A DNA stretch of 64,000 bases from Mucilaginibacter geliditolerans (GTDB lineage Bacteria > Bacteroidota > Bacteroidia > Sphingobacteriales > Sphingobacteriaceae), in NCBI RefSeq assembly GCF_014200495.1, contig NZ_JACHBY010000005.1, positions 186,001 through 250,000 on the forward strand, read 5' to 3'. The notes beneath the pieces are model-generated. The model saw nothing but the letters and a program-made list of their open reading frames with translations. It searched no databases and was not told the origin of the DNA. Each line of letters opens with the position of its first letter. The first letter of the stretch is position 1. Positions 44,134 to 54,580 of the stretch are shown here, in pieces. Both the position numbers and the translations under genes were made by a program.

Positions 44134-44910
44134 TTATCCAGTTAAAAACTCTTTAACAAATGCGGCCGTAAGCTCATATAATTTGTTGTCTTTTTCGATA
44201 GCGCCCGATTCACCAATAATTGAGCTGTGGGTTGCCGGTAATATAGCCAGGCGTGCACCGGGTATTAGCCGCGCCATTTTTACCGTGTGCTCAGCGGTTA
44301 TTACATCATGGTCGGCTACCATAATCAATGCCGCTGCTTTTATCGATCGCAGATCATCATCATTCCAATCTTTAAAGGTTAGCATCCGTTCCCTGTCCTT
44401 ATTAAACATTACCTGTAAGTTATCCTGCGATGCTACTTTTAAATAAGCTGTTTTCAGGAATTCCGGCATATCATTTATTGTGGCATTTTGCAATCCTTCA
44501 AAAAGACCGGGGATAAATCCGTCCCGTTTATAAGCGCCTGAAATAACAACTATTTTGTTGACTATATGCTGGTGTCTTATGGCGATTTGCATAGCAGTGC
44601 TACCGCCATTGCTAAAGCCTAAGAAATTGGCTTTATCTACCTTAAGGTAATTAAGCAACCCGGCTATATCATCGGCATCCTGCATAAAAGATTCCGGGGC
44701 ATCCCTGTCGCTTGTGCGGCCATGGGCCTGTAGTTCAACGGCGATTACTTTGTTATAAGTTGAGAATATTGGCAAAAGGTTGCCAAAAGTAGTTTCGATA
44801 GTTGAACCACCGCCGTGTACGAGTACCAAAGGTATATCTCCATTGCCATGTATTTCATAATACATATTTAGCCCGTTTACGGGGGCATAGCCTGCTTTTG
44901 AATTTTCCAT
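44134..44910 (-). CDS. Alpha/beta hydrolase
   Basis: The 258-residue protein has an oxyanion-hole HGGG (about 32-35), the nucleophile elbow GFSNGG with Ser100, an Asp in MVADHDVIT and a His in LPATHSSI, a full catalytic triad. There is no signal peptide, so it is cytoplasmic. The fold and length fit esterases, lactonases or C-C hydrolases of small molecules; the substrate is not inferable. It stands alone, convergent with the phosphatase and divergent from the oxidoreductase gene. Confidence 0.9.
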   Translation of the reverse strand: MENSKAGYAPVNGLNMYYEIHGNGDIPLVLVHGGGSTIETTFGNLLPIFSTYNKVIAVELQAHGRTSDRDAPESFMQDADDIAGLLNYLKVDKANFLGFSNGGSTAMQIAIRHQHIVNKIVVISGAYKRDGFIPGLFEGLQNATINDMPEFLKTAYLKVASQDNLQVMFNKDRERMLTFKDWNDDDLRSIKAAALIMVADHDVITAEHTVKMARLIPGARLAILPATHSSIIGESGAIEKDNKLYELTAAFVKEFLTG

Positions 44911-45048
44911 AATATTATTTGCTGTATACAGTGTTTAATTGGTATTTTAAAGCAACGCTAATCTACCAAAATTAGTAAAAAGGAAAAAGACGGTGCTCAC
45001 CAAACAAAGTCGGCTTTTCAGCATTGTAACAAGTATAAATTGATAAAA

Positions 45049-45972
45049 ATGAATGCGATAGAATATACAGCATATGGGAATTCCGATGTTATAAAACCTG
45101 GGCAGATTGATAAGCCGGAGCCAAAGGACAACGAGATTCTGATAAAGGTGGATGCTACTACGGTAAACCCAATGGATATGAAGTTGCGTACCGGTGTGCT
45201 GCAACAACAAATACCGCTAACTTTTCCTTACATCCCCGGGCTGGATGTTGCCGGGACAATAGAGGCTGTTGGTGATAAGGTTAGCCGTTTAAAAGTTGGT
45301 GATGTAGTATTTGCCACAACCTTTGGCGGTACTTATGCAGATTATGTGGTGATAAAAGAAGAGCAGGCTGCCAAAATACCAAACAATGTAAGTACAGAAG
45401 AAGCCGCCTCCCTGGCTGTGCCTTTAGTTACCTCTTATACTTTTTTGGTTGAAAACGGCAAGGTGAAGGCCGGAGAAAAAGTATTGATACACGGCGCTGC
45501 CGGTGGGGTAGGTGTGGTAATGGTGCAGATGGCTAAAGCCCTTGGCGCATATATAATAGGCACTGCCTCGGGTAAAGGATTGGAGCTCGCGAAATCATAC
45601 GGGGCCGATGAGGTTATCGATTATAAAGAGCAGGATTTTAGCACATTGGTAAAGGATGTTGCCCTGGTTATTGACCTTGCAGGCGGTGAAACGCAACTCA
45701 AGTCTTTTGGTGTAATTAAATCAGGCGGCTTGTTGTTGAGCGCCGTAATGCCGCCATCAGAAGATCTGGCTAAGCAGCATAATATTACTGCTAAGTTTAT
45801 TTCTTCGGGTCCCGGTTATCATAAATTGGAGTTCGGTACAAAACTGGTTGAAGAAGGAAAGATAAAACCGCAGATAGCCCAAACCCTGAATTTAAAGGAC
45901 GCAGCCCGCGCCCAGGACATGGTTTCGGTAGGTGGGTTAAATGGCAAGGTTGTGCTGAAAGTTGGTGCTTGA
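45049..45972 (+). CDS. Zinc-independent MDR-family NADP-dependent oxidoreductase (quinone-oxidoreductase-like)
   Basis: The ATG at 45049 is chosen over a TTG three codons upstream. The N-terminal GroES-like domain has VNPMDMKLRTG and IPGLDVAGTIEAVGDKV; the Rossmann domain has LIHGAAGGVGVVMVQMAKALGA. No Cys/His zinc ligands characteristic of zinc-ADHs are visible, which fits the quinone oxidoreductase/enoyl reductase branch. It should transfer hydride from NADPH to a quinone, enone or similar. It is monocistronic with a terminator 20 bp after its stop codon. The substrate cannot be named. Confidence 0.92.
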   Translation: MNAIEYTAYGNSDVIKPGQIDKPEPKDNEILIKVDATTVNPMDMKLRTGVLQQQIPLTFPYIPGLDVAGTIEAVGDKVSRLKVGDVVFATTFGGTYADYVVIKEEQAAKIPNNVSTEEAASLAVPLVTSYTFLVENGKVKAGEKVLIHGAAGGVGVVMVQMAKALGAYIIGTASGKGLELAKSYGADEVIDYKEQDFSTLVKDVALVIDLAGGETQLKSFGVIKSGGLLLSAVMPPSEDLAKQHNITAKFISSGPGYHKLEFGTKLVEEGKIKPQIAQTLNLKDAARAQDMVSVGGLNGKVVLKVGA

Positions 45973-45992
45973 ATTTTTAGATAGTTATAATT

Positions 45993-46025
45993 AAAAAGCC
46001 ATCCGGATTTTCCGGATGGCTTTTT
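45993..46025 (+). terminator. Terminator after the MDR oxidoreductase
   Basis: A perfect 15-bp stem (AAAAAGCCATCCGGA and complement) with a TTT loop; the right arm ends in a five-T run. Confidence 0.88.
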
Positions 46026-46197
46026 AAATTGATACTATTCACTTTTTAAGCTTTTTACAAAGTTTACCAACGCTACTTTCGTAATATAACGCTGCAATTC
46101 TGCAGTAGTAAAAAGTCCTGTTGATGTGTTTGTGAATTTATATGATTCATTACCCGTTTGTTAACCTAAATTTAAAACACCAGCAATAAGATATCTT

Positions 46198-46205
46198 TAG
46201 GTTTG
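46198..46205 (+). promoter_or_regulatory. Candidate -7 box (TAGGTTTG) of the ECF sigma gene
   Basis: TAGGTTTG matches TAnnTTTG exactly and lies 26 bp before the sigma gene start codon. No good -33 partner was identified. Confidence 0.45.
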
Positions 46206-46231
46206 CATCAAACTTTGATTGAAGCAACACC

Positions 46232-46831
46232 ATGGTTTATCAGGATCTGACGGAGCAAGTATTGTTGAATAAGTGCAGCACTAATGATACGGCAGCGTTC
46301 CAGGTGATCTATGATAATTTTAAAACATTCGTATTTGGTATTGTGAATGCCCGGATTGACGATCAGGATGACGCGCTGGATGTAACACAGGATATTTTTA
46401 TCAGCCTGTGGGAAAACAGGAAGCAGCTGGCCGGAATAAGGGATTTTAAAACCTACCTGTATGTTTACAGCCGTAACCAGGTAATATCGGCGTACCGGAA
46501 AAAAAATATCCGGCTTAAGGGCGAAACTTATTTGTTGGAAAAGCTTGACCAGGTAGAGCATTCATCAGAGCAGTACCTGTTTGCCAGGGAACTCACTACC
46601 TCCATTGATAACGCTGTTGGGTTGCTGCCCGAAACCATGCGTAACTGCTATACTTTAAGTAAAAGTGAGGGCAAAACGAATAACGAGATCGCCGATATCT
46701 TACAAATCTCAGAAAAAACGGTTAGGAATAATGTTTCAGAAGCCTTAAAGCGCCTGCGTTTCTATCTTCAACGCAACAATCCTGAAATCTTTATGCTGTT
46801 GCTCTCACTATCTCTTTTATTCCGTTATTAA
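46232..46831 (+). CDS. ECF-type RNA polymerase sigma factor (SusC/FecR-linked)
   Basis: The 199-residue protein has sigma-2 sequence (VIYDNFKTFVFGIV, DVTQDIFISLWENR) and sigma-4 sequence (LPETMRNCYTLSKSEG, NNEIADILQISEKTVRNNV, ALKRLRFYL). A hydrophobic tail (IFMLLLSLSLLFRY) is typical of Bacteroidota ECF factors beside SusC genes. It is followed by a FecR-type anti-sigma factor and a SusC with an STN domain, the classical trans-envelope signalling triad. It probably drives the SusC/SusD genes when the transporter is occupied. Confidence 0.93.
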   Translation: MVYQDLTEQVLLNKCSTNDTAAFQVIYDNFKTFVFGIVNARIDDQDDALDVTQDIFISLWENRKQLAGIRDFKTYLYVYSRNQVISAYRKKNIRLKGETYLLEKLDQVEHSSEQYLFARELTTSIDNAVGLLPETMRNCYTLSKSEGKTNNEIADILQISEKTVRNNVSEALKRLRFYLQRNNPEIFMLLLSLSLLFRY

Positions 46832-46918
46832 TTAGCGGTGCGAATTAGTAACAAATTCTTAACATCTTCTTAAAGGACAAAATCGCTTTTCGTTCGAGCT
46901 ATATACAAAGCATAATAA

Positions 46919-47884
46919 ATGTATAGCAAGATTAAGCAACTCTTTCATCGGTATCAATCAGGAAAAGCCAGCCCTGCGGAACGTAAAATAGTAGAGGATT
47001 GGTTTGAGGAGTTTGATGACAGGCAGCAGCCAATAAATGAAGAGCAACAATCCATACTTTTCGGCCAGATGGACAGGAAGATACAAGCCATGTTGTATCC
47101 CCGTAAATCATATGTATGGTTAAAAGCCGCCGCTGCCATATTACTTGCTTTAAGTGCAACCTTAGTTATTCACCATATCAATTCGGCAAGTTCGCCGCTT
47201 ATTGCTTACCAGGTTATAAAGGTGCCTAATGGCATAAAAAAGGAAATAACATTACCCGATAGCAGTATCATCTATTTAAATTCTGGATCCAGCGTTAGTA
47301 TACCTTCTGATTTTGGCAATAAGAAAAGGGAAATATCTTTTACGGGTGAGGCTTTCTTTATTGTTAAACATAATCCCCATAAGCCATTTACCCTGCATGC
47401 CGGCAAATTATTAATAGCCGATATAGGAACTTCGTTTGATGTAAAGGCTTATCCTGAAGACAGGCAGATCAGTGTAGCTGTTGAAACCGGGAGCGTAGCC
47501 GTTGAAAAGAAGACAGCGGCCGGAAAATCTACAGTTTTAGCCGGTTCAATGACCCAGAATCAGCAACTTATCTATAATAAAGCTAACGATACTCATATAC
47601 TTGGTAAAATACCATCAGCAAATATTGCCTCGTGGCACAATAATCAGCTTCGTTTTGATAATGCTTCATTTGCGGAAATAGCCAGTCAGCTGGAGCGCTG
47701 GTATAATGTTTCTGTAAAGATAAATAACCCTGATGTGCAAAGCAACAGGCGCTATACCATCAGTTTTGATAATGAACCGGTAAATCATGTGCTGGATGTG
47801 CTTACCAAGCTAAGCGGAGCCACCTATCAAATTAATCATCAAAGTATAGTTATCCATCTTAAAAACGCTAAAAATATGAACTAG
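46919..47884 (+). CDS. FecR-family anti-sigma factor
   Basis: The N-terminal cytoplasmic region (1-60) includes SGKASPAERKIVEDWFEEFDD, the usual FecR lead. A transmembrane helix (about 65-83) is followed by the FecR periplasmic domain (about 105-200, VPNGIKKEITLPDSSIIYLNSGS, FTGEAFFIV) and a C-terminal DUF4974-type domain (about 250-321, FDNASFAEIASQLERWYNVSVKI). It should hold the ECF sigma until the STN domain of the downstream SusC signals. It sits 87 bp after the sigma gene and 110 bp before SusC. Confidence 0.94.
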   Translation: MYSKIKQLFHRYQSGKASPAERKIVEDWFEEFDDRQQPINEEQQSILFGQMDRKIQAMLYPRKSYVWLKAAAAILLALSATLVIHHINSASSPLIAYQVIKVPNGIKKEITLPDSSIIYLNSGSSVSIPSDFGNKKREISFTGEAFFIVKHNPHKPFTLHAGKLLIADIGTSFDVKAYPEDRQISVAVETGSVAVEKKTAAGKSTVLAGSMTQNQQLIYNKANDTHILGKIPSANIASWHNNQLRFDNASFAEIASQLERWYNVSVKINNPDVQSNRRYTISFDNEPVNHVLDVLTKLSGATYQINHQSIVIHLKNAKNMN

Positions 47885-47994
47885 CTATTAATGGAAATTA
47901 AAGCAGGAGATGTTACGACCATCCCCTGCCTGACCGGGCGCTATAGTAGTGCCGGTAATTATAACGATCATTTCATCATTAAAATTCATCAAAA

Positions 47995-50900
47995 ATGCAA
48001 AAATTTTATCGAACAAAGCTTTATAAGTATTTGAAATATAGCTTTCGGCCGTCAATAATCTGTTACATACTTGCCGTTATTTTTTTAACAGACAGCAGTA
48101 TAACAGCTTCAGCAGCCGAAGGGCAAAGTATTAACACGGTTCACATTTCATTAAACGTTACCAACACCCGTATTAAAGAGGTGTTTGGCCTTATTGAACA
48201 GAAAACCAATTTTTCTATCGGATATGACAACGCCCTTGATATTAATCAAAGGGTATCGGTACATATTGATAACCAAACCGTTAACCAAACCCTACAGGCG
48301 GTATTGAAAAACTATAATGGTACCATAAGCCAGGTGGATAACTACCATATCTTAATAAAAGTTGAAAAAAAGGAGTTGTCAGGCCAGTCATCAAAACAAA
48401 AAAGAAAAGTGACCGGAAAAATTGTTGATGAAACAAACAGCCCGCTTCCCGGTGTAAGCGTTCGCGAAAAAGGAACCAGTAATGGTGTGTTAACCAACAT
48501 AAGCGGTAATTATACTATCGTGGTTGATGAGGGTGCTACATTAGTTTTCTCGTTTGTAGGATATACTTCGCAAGAGGTAGTTACAGGTGCCAGGGAACAA
48601 ATCAATATCGCACTAAAACCTAACAGTAATATTTTGAATGAGGTAGTAGCTGTTGGTTACCAAACTGTTCGCAAAAGTGATTTTACAGGGTCAATATCAA
48701 GTGTAAAGGCCTCTGAAATTAACACCTCGGCGCCAACATTAGGCCAAGGGCTGGTAGGTAAGATAGCAGGTGTGCAGGTTGCACAGGTATCAGGTGCGCC
48801 ATATGAAACGCCTAAGATAACGGTAAGGGGAGTAGGTTCATTATACGCCAGTTCCGATCCTTTATATGTAATTGATGGTTACCCTGCCGGTAATGATTTG
48901 TTCATCAACCCACAGGATGTTGAATCGGTAGATGTTTTAAAAGATGCTGCATCAGCGGCTATATATGGTTCAAGGGCCGCGGGTGGTGTGGTTTTGATTA
49001 CCACCAAGCACGGTCCTAAAAATGATTCACCGGGGAAATTTGAATATGACCTGGATATTGGCATGGATCAATTAGCTAAAAAAGTTAAACTTTTGGATGC
49101 TGACCAATTTGCACAACTGGCCATTGACGGCCGTAACAATACTTATAAAGATCTATGGGTAGCTAAGGGTAATACCTGGAACAACTCCATGTATTCTGAC
49201 GATAACGCTACCCGTATAGCTAATGTGGGCAATGCAGCATCGGTAAGTATACAGCCCAGTACCTATGATTTTGCCACACAAACATTAATTCACCAAACCA
49301 CCAATACCGACTGGCAGAATGAGTTGTACCGCAACGCCTTAACAACAAATAATAACCTTTCGTTCTCAGGAAATTCGGGCGATACCCGTTATTATTTCAG
49401 TACCGGTTATCAAAATCAGAATGGTATTATGCTAGGTACCGGTCAGCAAAAGATCAATCTGCGCGCTAATGTGGACGGAAAGATAGGCAAAAAATTAACC
49501 ATAATGGCTAATGTAGCCTTTACCCAAAATACTAACCAGGAAACACAGGACGGTCGCTGGGATCATAGTCCGGCGCTTGGTGCTTTAATTTACCTGCCTA
49601 ACTTCCCGGCTTATAACCCTGATGGCAGTATAGCAACTAACCTTGTTGCAGCGCTTTCACCATTATATGGTTACCAGGCTATAGAAAACCCAATAGCCAC
49701 AGCCACCGAGATCAAGATAACTCGTGTAGGTAACAGGGCTACATACAATACACAGGCTACTTATGAAATTTTGAAAGATTTTACTTTCAAGGCGAATTTA
49801 GGCATGCAAACTTATGGTGAAAACTATAATTATTACCTGCCAACCAGCCTGAGTAATGGTTCATTCGCACCTTATTCGGCTGCTTCAATAGCTGCCGCGA
49901 AGGCTGTACAGCAAACTATTGACTACCGCGATGAATTAGGCGAGTTTACACTGAATTACAGTAAACAGATCAAAAAAAATCATTTCGACGCGCTTGCAGG
50001 TTATTCGGCCCAAAAAACAATCAATAATGTTTTAGAGGTTCAGGGTATAGGTTTTCAGAATGATAACATTCCTAACATAACTGGCGCGGCGCCAAGCGAC
50101 ATCACTTTAATTACCCCAACCAGTGGCAGTATTCCTGAGGGTACGCAACCTACCGGTAACGCGGTGTATACCCTGGTATCTTATTTTAGTAGGATAAACT
50201 ATAATTACGATGGTAAGTACTTTTTATCAGGCTCTATACGTACGGATGGTTCTTCCCGTTTTGGCCCGGATAACAGGTACGCGGTGTTCCCGTCGGTATC
50301 AGCCGGTTATAACCTGTCTGATGAATCTTTCTACCATAACTGGCTTGGTGATCAATCCAGTATTAAACTGCGTGCCAGCTGGGGTTTAAGCGGTAACAAT
50401 AATATCGGTAATTATAATACGCAGCAAACCGTAAATTCACCAATAAGCACAGTTTTTGGCAATGGTACAGCTTTAACCAGCGCCATTACACCTGGTTCGA
50501 TAAAAGATCAGAAACTGGGCTGGGAAACTACCTCGCAGTATAATTTCGGTGTGGATGTGGGCTTGTTAAAAGGCCGCTTATTTATTATCGGCAATTATTA
50601 CCTGAGCGATTCTTATAACCTGTTGTTCAACCAGCCGGTATCGGCGCTTTCAGGTAGCCAAAGTATCTTAACTAACTTAAATAACTCAAAAGTAAGTAAC
50701 AAAGGTTTCGATCTGCAACTGGATGGAAAACCGATTGTTGGTAAAGATTTCAATCTTGATATCAGCGGTAATATCTCTTTCAACCGTAACAAGGTACTGG
50801 CGCTGGGTAATGGCAATACCATTATCACTAACGGAGCTGAGCGTTCTTATCTAACTAACATAACTGAAACCGGTGAGCCTATAGGTATGTTTTACGGCTA

Positions 50901-51657
50901 TAAAGTTGGCGGTATTGTTCAGGCATCAGATATGGCTAATATAGCTGCTGACCAGGCAGTATACAAAGCAAATGGAAATTCATATCCTGCAGGCTATGTA
51001 TTAAAGGGTCATGCGCAATCGTCCTTTTCAACCACACCGTTGGAGCCGGGTGATCTTTGGTTTGTTGATACCAATCATGATGGTATTATCAACAGTAAGG
51101 ATGCGGGCGTTATCGGTAATCCTTACCCTAAGTTCACTTATGGGTTTGCCGTAAATGCTACTTATAAGAATTTCTATTTCAGCACATCATTTAATGGTTC
51201 TTACGGTAACCAGGTATTGGATGGTCAGGACTATTATCTGTATAACATGGAAGGTTCCGGCAATCAATATGAAGATGTTGCCAACCGTTACATCAATGCA
51301 TCCGATCCGGGCGCAGGTACAGTATACCGTGCATCACGCGGTGGCGACCAAAGTAACAGCACCCGTTTATCTACCTTTTACCTGCAAAGCGGTTCTTATT
51401 TAAGATGTACCAACGCAACAATAGGGTACAATATTAAATCTCCGTTTGTGCTGAGAAACTTAGGGCTGAGCGGCCTGAAGGTATTCGGTTCAACAAACAA
51501 CCTGTTTACTATTACCAAATACAAAGGCTATAACCCCGATGTTGATTATGACTACTCCTATAGCGGATCGCAGGGTACTAATATTACGCCCGGTGTAGAT
51601 TATGGTGTTTATCCGCTGGTACGGTCATATAACTTAGGTATAAAAGCAATTTTTTAA
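47995..51657 (+). CDS. SusC/RagA-family transporter with STN signalling domain
   Basis: An N-terminal signal/membrane segment (about 18-40) is followed by an STN domain (about 48-120, ISLNVTNTRIKEVFGLIEQKT) that contacts FecR. A carboxypeptidase-like domain (about 139-210), the motif VVAVGYQTVRKSDFTGSIS and a plug (VRGVGSLYASSDPLYVIDGYP, AASAAIYGSRAAGGVVLITT) follow, then a barrel ending in YNLGIKAIF. At 1220 residues it is normal for STN-containing SusC proteins. With SusD 22 bp downstream it forms an outer membrane importer of an oligosaccharide or peptide. No glycan-degrading enzyme lies beside it, so its substrate is unclear. Confidence 0.95.
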   Translation: MQKFYRTKLYKYLKYSFRPSIICYILAVIFLTDSSITASAAEGQSINTVHISLNVTNTRIKEVFGLIEQKTNFSIGYDNALDINQRVSVHIDNQTVNQTLQAVLKNYNGTISQVDNYHILIKVEKKELSGQSSKQKRKVTGKIVDETNSPLPGVSVREKGTSNGVLTNISGNYTIVVDEGATLVFSFVGYTSQEVVTGAREQINIALKPNSNILNEVVAVGYQTVRKSDFTGSISSVKASEINTSAPTLGQGLVGKIAGVQVAQVSGAPYETPKITVRGVGSLYASSDPLYVIDGYPAGNDLFINPQDVESVDVLKDAASAAIYGSRAAGGVVLITTKHGPKNDSPGKFEYDLDIGMDQLAKKVKLLDADQFAQLAIDGRNNTYKDLWVAKGNTWNNSMYSDDNATRIANVGNAASVSIQPSTYDFATQTLIHQTTNTDWQNELYRNALTTNNNLSFSGNSGDTRYYFSTGYQNQNGIMLGTGQQKINLRANVDGKIGKKLTIMANVAFTQNTNQETQDGRWDHSPALGALIYLPNFPAYNPDGSIATNLVAALSPLYGYQAIENPIATATEIKITRVGNRATYNTQATYEILKDFTFKANLGMQTYGENYNYYLPTSLSNGSFAPYSAASIAAAKAVQQTIDYRDELGEFTLNYSKQIKKNHFDALAGYSAQKTINNVLEVQGIGFQNDNIPNITGAAPSDITLITPTSGSIPEGTQPTGNAVYTLVSYFSRINYNYDGKYFLSGSIRTDGSSRFGPDNRYAVFPSVSAGYNLSDESFYHNWLGDQSSIKLRASWGLSGNNNIGNYNTQQTVNSPISTVFGNGTALTSAITPGSIKDQKLGWETTSQYNFGVDVGLLKGRLFIIGNYYLSDSYNLLFNQPVSALSGSQSILTNLNNSKVSNKGFDLQLDGKPIVGKDFNLDISGNISFNRNKVLALGNGNTIITNGAERSYLTNITETGEPIGMFYGYKVGGIVQASDMANIAADQAVYKANGNSYPAGYVLKGHAQSSFSTTPLEPGDLWFVDTNHDGIINSKDAGVIGNPYPKFTYGFAVNATYKNFYFSTSFNGSYGNQVLDGQDYYLYNMEGSGNQYEDVANRYINASDPGAGTVYRASRGGDQSNSTRLSTFYLQSGSYLRCTNATIGYNIKSPFVLRNLGLSGLKVFGSTNNLFTITKYKGYNPDVDYDYSYSGSQGTNITPGVDYGVYPLVRSYNLGIKAIF

Positions 51658-51679
51658 TAAAGCGATAAATTCTGAAAAG

Positions 51680-53212
51680 ATGAAGAATATAAAACTCAAA
51701 TCATTTAGCCTGTTGCTTTTATTAGCGCTGGGCTCATGTAAAAAAGACTTTTTGCAGCAAAGTGATCCCAACTCAGTAGCTATAACTAATTACTTTAAAA
51801 CGGAGAACGATGTTTTATTAGCAGTTAACGGTTGTTATTCGGCGCTACGCAATACCAATACAATTGGAGAAACCAGTGATCTGTGGACCGATCAGCGTTC
51901 AGACGATACCGGTACTAACGATAGCCAGTCTAACTCCGGCGAACCGTTTCAGTTCAACAATTTCTCACTGGTGCCCGGCAATAGCTACCTGTACGCACAT
52001 TGGTTAGCCATGTATAATGTGATCTCGGATTGTAATATCATCCTGGGCAATATCGATCAGGCAACATTCAGCAATGCGAACAATAAGCTGATCTATAAAG
52101 CCGAAACAGAAACCATTCGCGCGCTTATTTATTTTCATATGGTACGTGAGTTTGGTGCTATTCCTTTGGTAACTGTTCAGCCTACAACAACTGATCAGAT
52201 TACCGCGCTTACTTTCAGGGCATCCGAAGCTGCAGTTTACGCCCAGATAGTTAGTGATCTGAAAGATGCCGTAAGCAGCCCATTGCCAACTACACAAGCC
52301 ACGGGCACTATAGGCCGTTTATCACTAGCTGCGGTTAATACTTTACTGGGGCAAGTGTATTTAACAATGGCTACTACAGAGGATCAGACAAACCGTACAG
52401 CTAATTTAAATAATGCTTTAACCTATCTAACTGCGGCATATAACTACAAAACCTTCAGCAGTCTGTCGTCAATTCCTTATACGGATGTTTTTGATGTTAC
52501 TAAAAAATCTACCTGTCCGGAGTTGATATGGCAAATTGTTTACAAACAGGGCGACCCCATTTACAGTTCCGTTATTGCGGCAAATAACCAGGCCAGCGGC
52601 GAAACTATCGATTCGCAAAAACCTTCATCATCAGTAGGGGATAACGTAACCCATGACCTGGTAAATGAATATGAAACGGGTGACCCACGTATGGCGTTTT
52701 CTATAGCCTATGCCAATGCACCTAGTGTTAAGGATTGGTATGTCACCAAATTCAGGGATGTGAGCAGTGCCGCAGGCGTAAATGGTTATGGGGGTAACGA
52801 CTGGATATTAATGCGCTACGCAGATGTAATATTAATGCTTGCTGAAGTAAATATGTATTTGGGGAACAATAGTACAGCCATTCAATACGTGGATATGGTA
52901 CGCGCAAGGTCGGGTATGCCATCTTACGAAGTGTCATCACAAACAGCACCATACAGTACTAATTTCCCAACCCTTAAACTGGCTATTTTACATGAAAGAC
53001 GTGTAGAGCTGGCGTTTGAACATCATCGCTGGTTTGATCTGCTGCGGACGTTTACTACTGCGGAACTGGTGAGTTATTTCCAGGCAAAAAGTCAGGCTAA
53101 CTTTGGATCGGCAGTATTGGCTAACTTTTCTACTAAGGATAGGTATTACCCTATACCATTTAAGGAATATAACCTTGATCCGGTAAAAATGTACCAGAAC
53201 CCGGGGTATTAA
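51680..53212 (+). CDS. SusD/RagB-family surface lipoprotein (ECF-linked locus)
   Basis: A lipobox (LALGSC, Cys20) precedes SusD features: CKKDFLQQSDPNSVAITNYFKTENDV, KAETETIRALIYFHMVREFGAIPLV, and the C-terminal RYADVILMLAEVNMYLGN and HERRVELAFEHHRWFDLLRT. It acts as the surface lid of the preceding SusC. Length (510) is normal. A hairpin terminator follows 14 bp after its stop codon. Confidence 0.95.
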   Translation: MKNIKLKSFSLLLLLALGSCKKDFLQQSDPNSVAITNYFKTENDVLLAVNGCYSALRNTNTIGETSDLWTDQRSDDTGTNDSQSNSGEPFQFNNFSLVPGNSYLYAHWLAMYNVISDCNIILGNIDQATFSNANNKLIYKAETETIRALIYFHMVREFGAIPLVTVQPTTTDQITALTFRASEAAVYAQIVSDLKDAVSSPLPTTQATGTIGRLSLAAVNTLLGQVYLTMATTEDQTNRTANLNNALTYLTAAYNYKTFSSLSSIPYTDVFDVTKKSTCPELIWQIVYKQGDPIYSSVIAANNQASGETIDSQKPSSSVGDNVTHDLVNEYETGDPRMAFSIAYANAPSVKDWYVTKFRDVSSAAGVNGYGGNDWILMRYADVILMLAEVNMYLGNNSTAIQYVDMVRARSGMPSYEVSSQTAPYSTNFPTLKLAILHERRVELAFEHHRWFDLLRTFTTAELVSYFQAKSQANFGSAVLANFSTKDRYYPIPFKEYNLDPVKMYQNPGY

Positions 53213-53226
53213 CCGATATAATAAAC

Positions 53227-53258
53227 AGCATAAAGGGATGAAATATTCCCTTTATGCT
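53227..53258 (+). terminator. Hairpin after the second SusD gene
   Basis: A perfect 12-bp stem (AGCATAAAGGGA and complement) with an 8-nt loop lies between SusD and the DUF218 gene. The T tract is weak, so partial read-through is possible. Confidence 0.7.
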
Positions 53259-53272
53259 TTAATCAAAAAATT

Positions 53273-54535
53273 ATGAAGAGAATTATTTTAACGGTCATCC
53301 TGGGCGTATTTATAAGGGTGGCTTTGGCGCAAACACCTGGCTATAACCCATCTTATCGTTTCCTCCATTCGGGCAATTTAGTGGCCGATAAAAATTTCTA
53401 TTTACTTACCGTTATAGAACATGATCCGGCTACTTCCACTCTTTTGCGTAAGAATGAAGTATTGTCGTCGATATTAAACAAAAGAGTTACTTTACTAAAA
53501 CAGCATGTTACAGATACCTGCAGCTATCCGGTAACCTTGTTAACCGATTTTAAATATACGGCTGATGATTCACTCAAAATTAATGCAACAATTAAAGCAA
53601 TATATGCAGCTAACCCGGCTGTTTTTAACCGTGTTATAGATAATGATTTAAGAGCGAGTGGGTACTATCAACGCTTTGCACCTTTAAGCAATCAGGAACT
53701 GCTGTTAAAAGCCTGGGGGCAATATATTTATGGCATTAACTATATCATAGATCAGTTTGGCATGGGTAAAAAAATGCGTTACCCGCGCATTGATACTGCT
53801 AATTATGTGGTTACCAGCCGCTATTACCGTATGGTGCTAAAAGATATTTTCGCCCAATTGGATGAACAGACTGATCAGATGCAACTGTTTTACCAACCTT
53901 CTTTAGCTATTGCTATGCAATTAATGCAAGCTAACGACCGCGATGAGCCTGCGCGATTTGAGCCGATGGAGCAAAAGGAAAATAAAAAGGCTTTTGACAG
54001 GGTAAAACAAGTTCAGTGGAGTAAATACACTTATGCAACCATAGTTATACCCGGTAACGGCCCTGAGTTGTACACTACGCCGATAAGTCCGGATAACAAG
54101 ATCCATTGCGATGCAGCAGCAGCGCGTTACCTAAAAGGATTGGCACCATACATCATCACAAGTGGCGGTTATTGCTATCCATTCAGAGGGCCGTATTGCG
54201 AAGCCATCGAAATGAAGAAATATCTGATGGGTAAATACAACATACCCGAAGATGCGATCATTATTGATCCGCATGCGCGCCATACTACAACCAATATCAG
54301 GAATGCTAATCGTTTGATGATCCGTTATGGCATCCCGATAAGCAAGCCATCGTTATTTGTTACCAGTAAAAGCCAGCACGATTATGCCATGAATGATGCT
54401 TTTGACAGGCGCAACCAGCATGAGTTGGGCTATGTGCCCTATCGCGATAAAAAAAGCATTTCAAATCAGGATATAGTATACTACCCGGTATTTGAATCCC
54501 TGCATATGGATCCGCTCGATCCACTTGATCCCTAG
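53273..54535 (+). CDS. Secreted DUF218 (YdcF/ElyC-like) protein
   Basis: A signal peptide (1-19, ending ALAQ) precedes about 230 residues of helical sequence and a DUF218 domain (about 245-400). The latter has IVIPGNGPELYTTPIS, ITSGGYCYPFRGPYCEA, EDAIIIDPHARHTTTNIRNA and SLFVTSKSQHDYAM, the usual E. coli YdcF/SanA/ElyC landmarks. The family is linked to envelope functions but its biochemical role is not settled. It ends with an unusual repeat (MDPLDPLDP). It follows the SusCD pair by 60 bp and may process the transported compound, though that is only inference. Confidence 0.82.
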   Translation: MKRIILTVILGVFIRVALAQTPGYNPSYRFLHSGNLVADKNFYLLTVIEHDPATSTLLRKNEVLSSILNKRVTLLKQHVTDTCSYPVTLLTDFKYTADDSLKINATIKAIYAANPAVFNRVIDNDLRASGYYQRFAPLSNQELLLKAWGQYIYGINYIIDQFGMGKKMRYPRIDTANYVVTSRYYRMVLKDIFAQLDEQTDQMQLFYQPSLAIAMQLMQANDRDEPARFEPMEQKENKKAFDRVKQVQWSKYTYATIVIPGNGPELYTTPISPDNKIHCDAAAARYLKGLAPYIITSGGYCYPFRGPYCEAIEMKKYLMGKYNIPEDAIIIDPHARHTTTNIRNANRLMIRYGIPISKPSLFVTSKSQHDYAMNDAFDRRNQHELGYVPYRDKKSISNQDIVYYPVFESLHMDPLDPLDP

Positions 54536-54580
54536 GCAACACGAAATTGAATTTTATCATAACCATTAATACTCAATTAA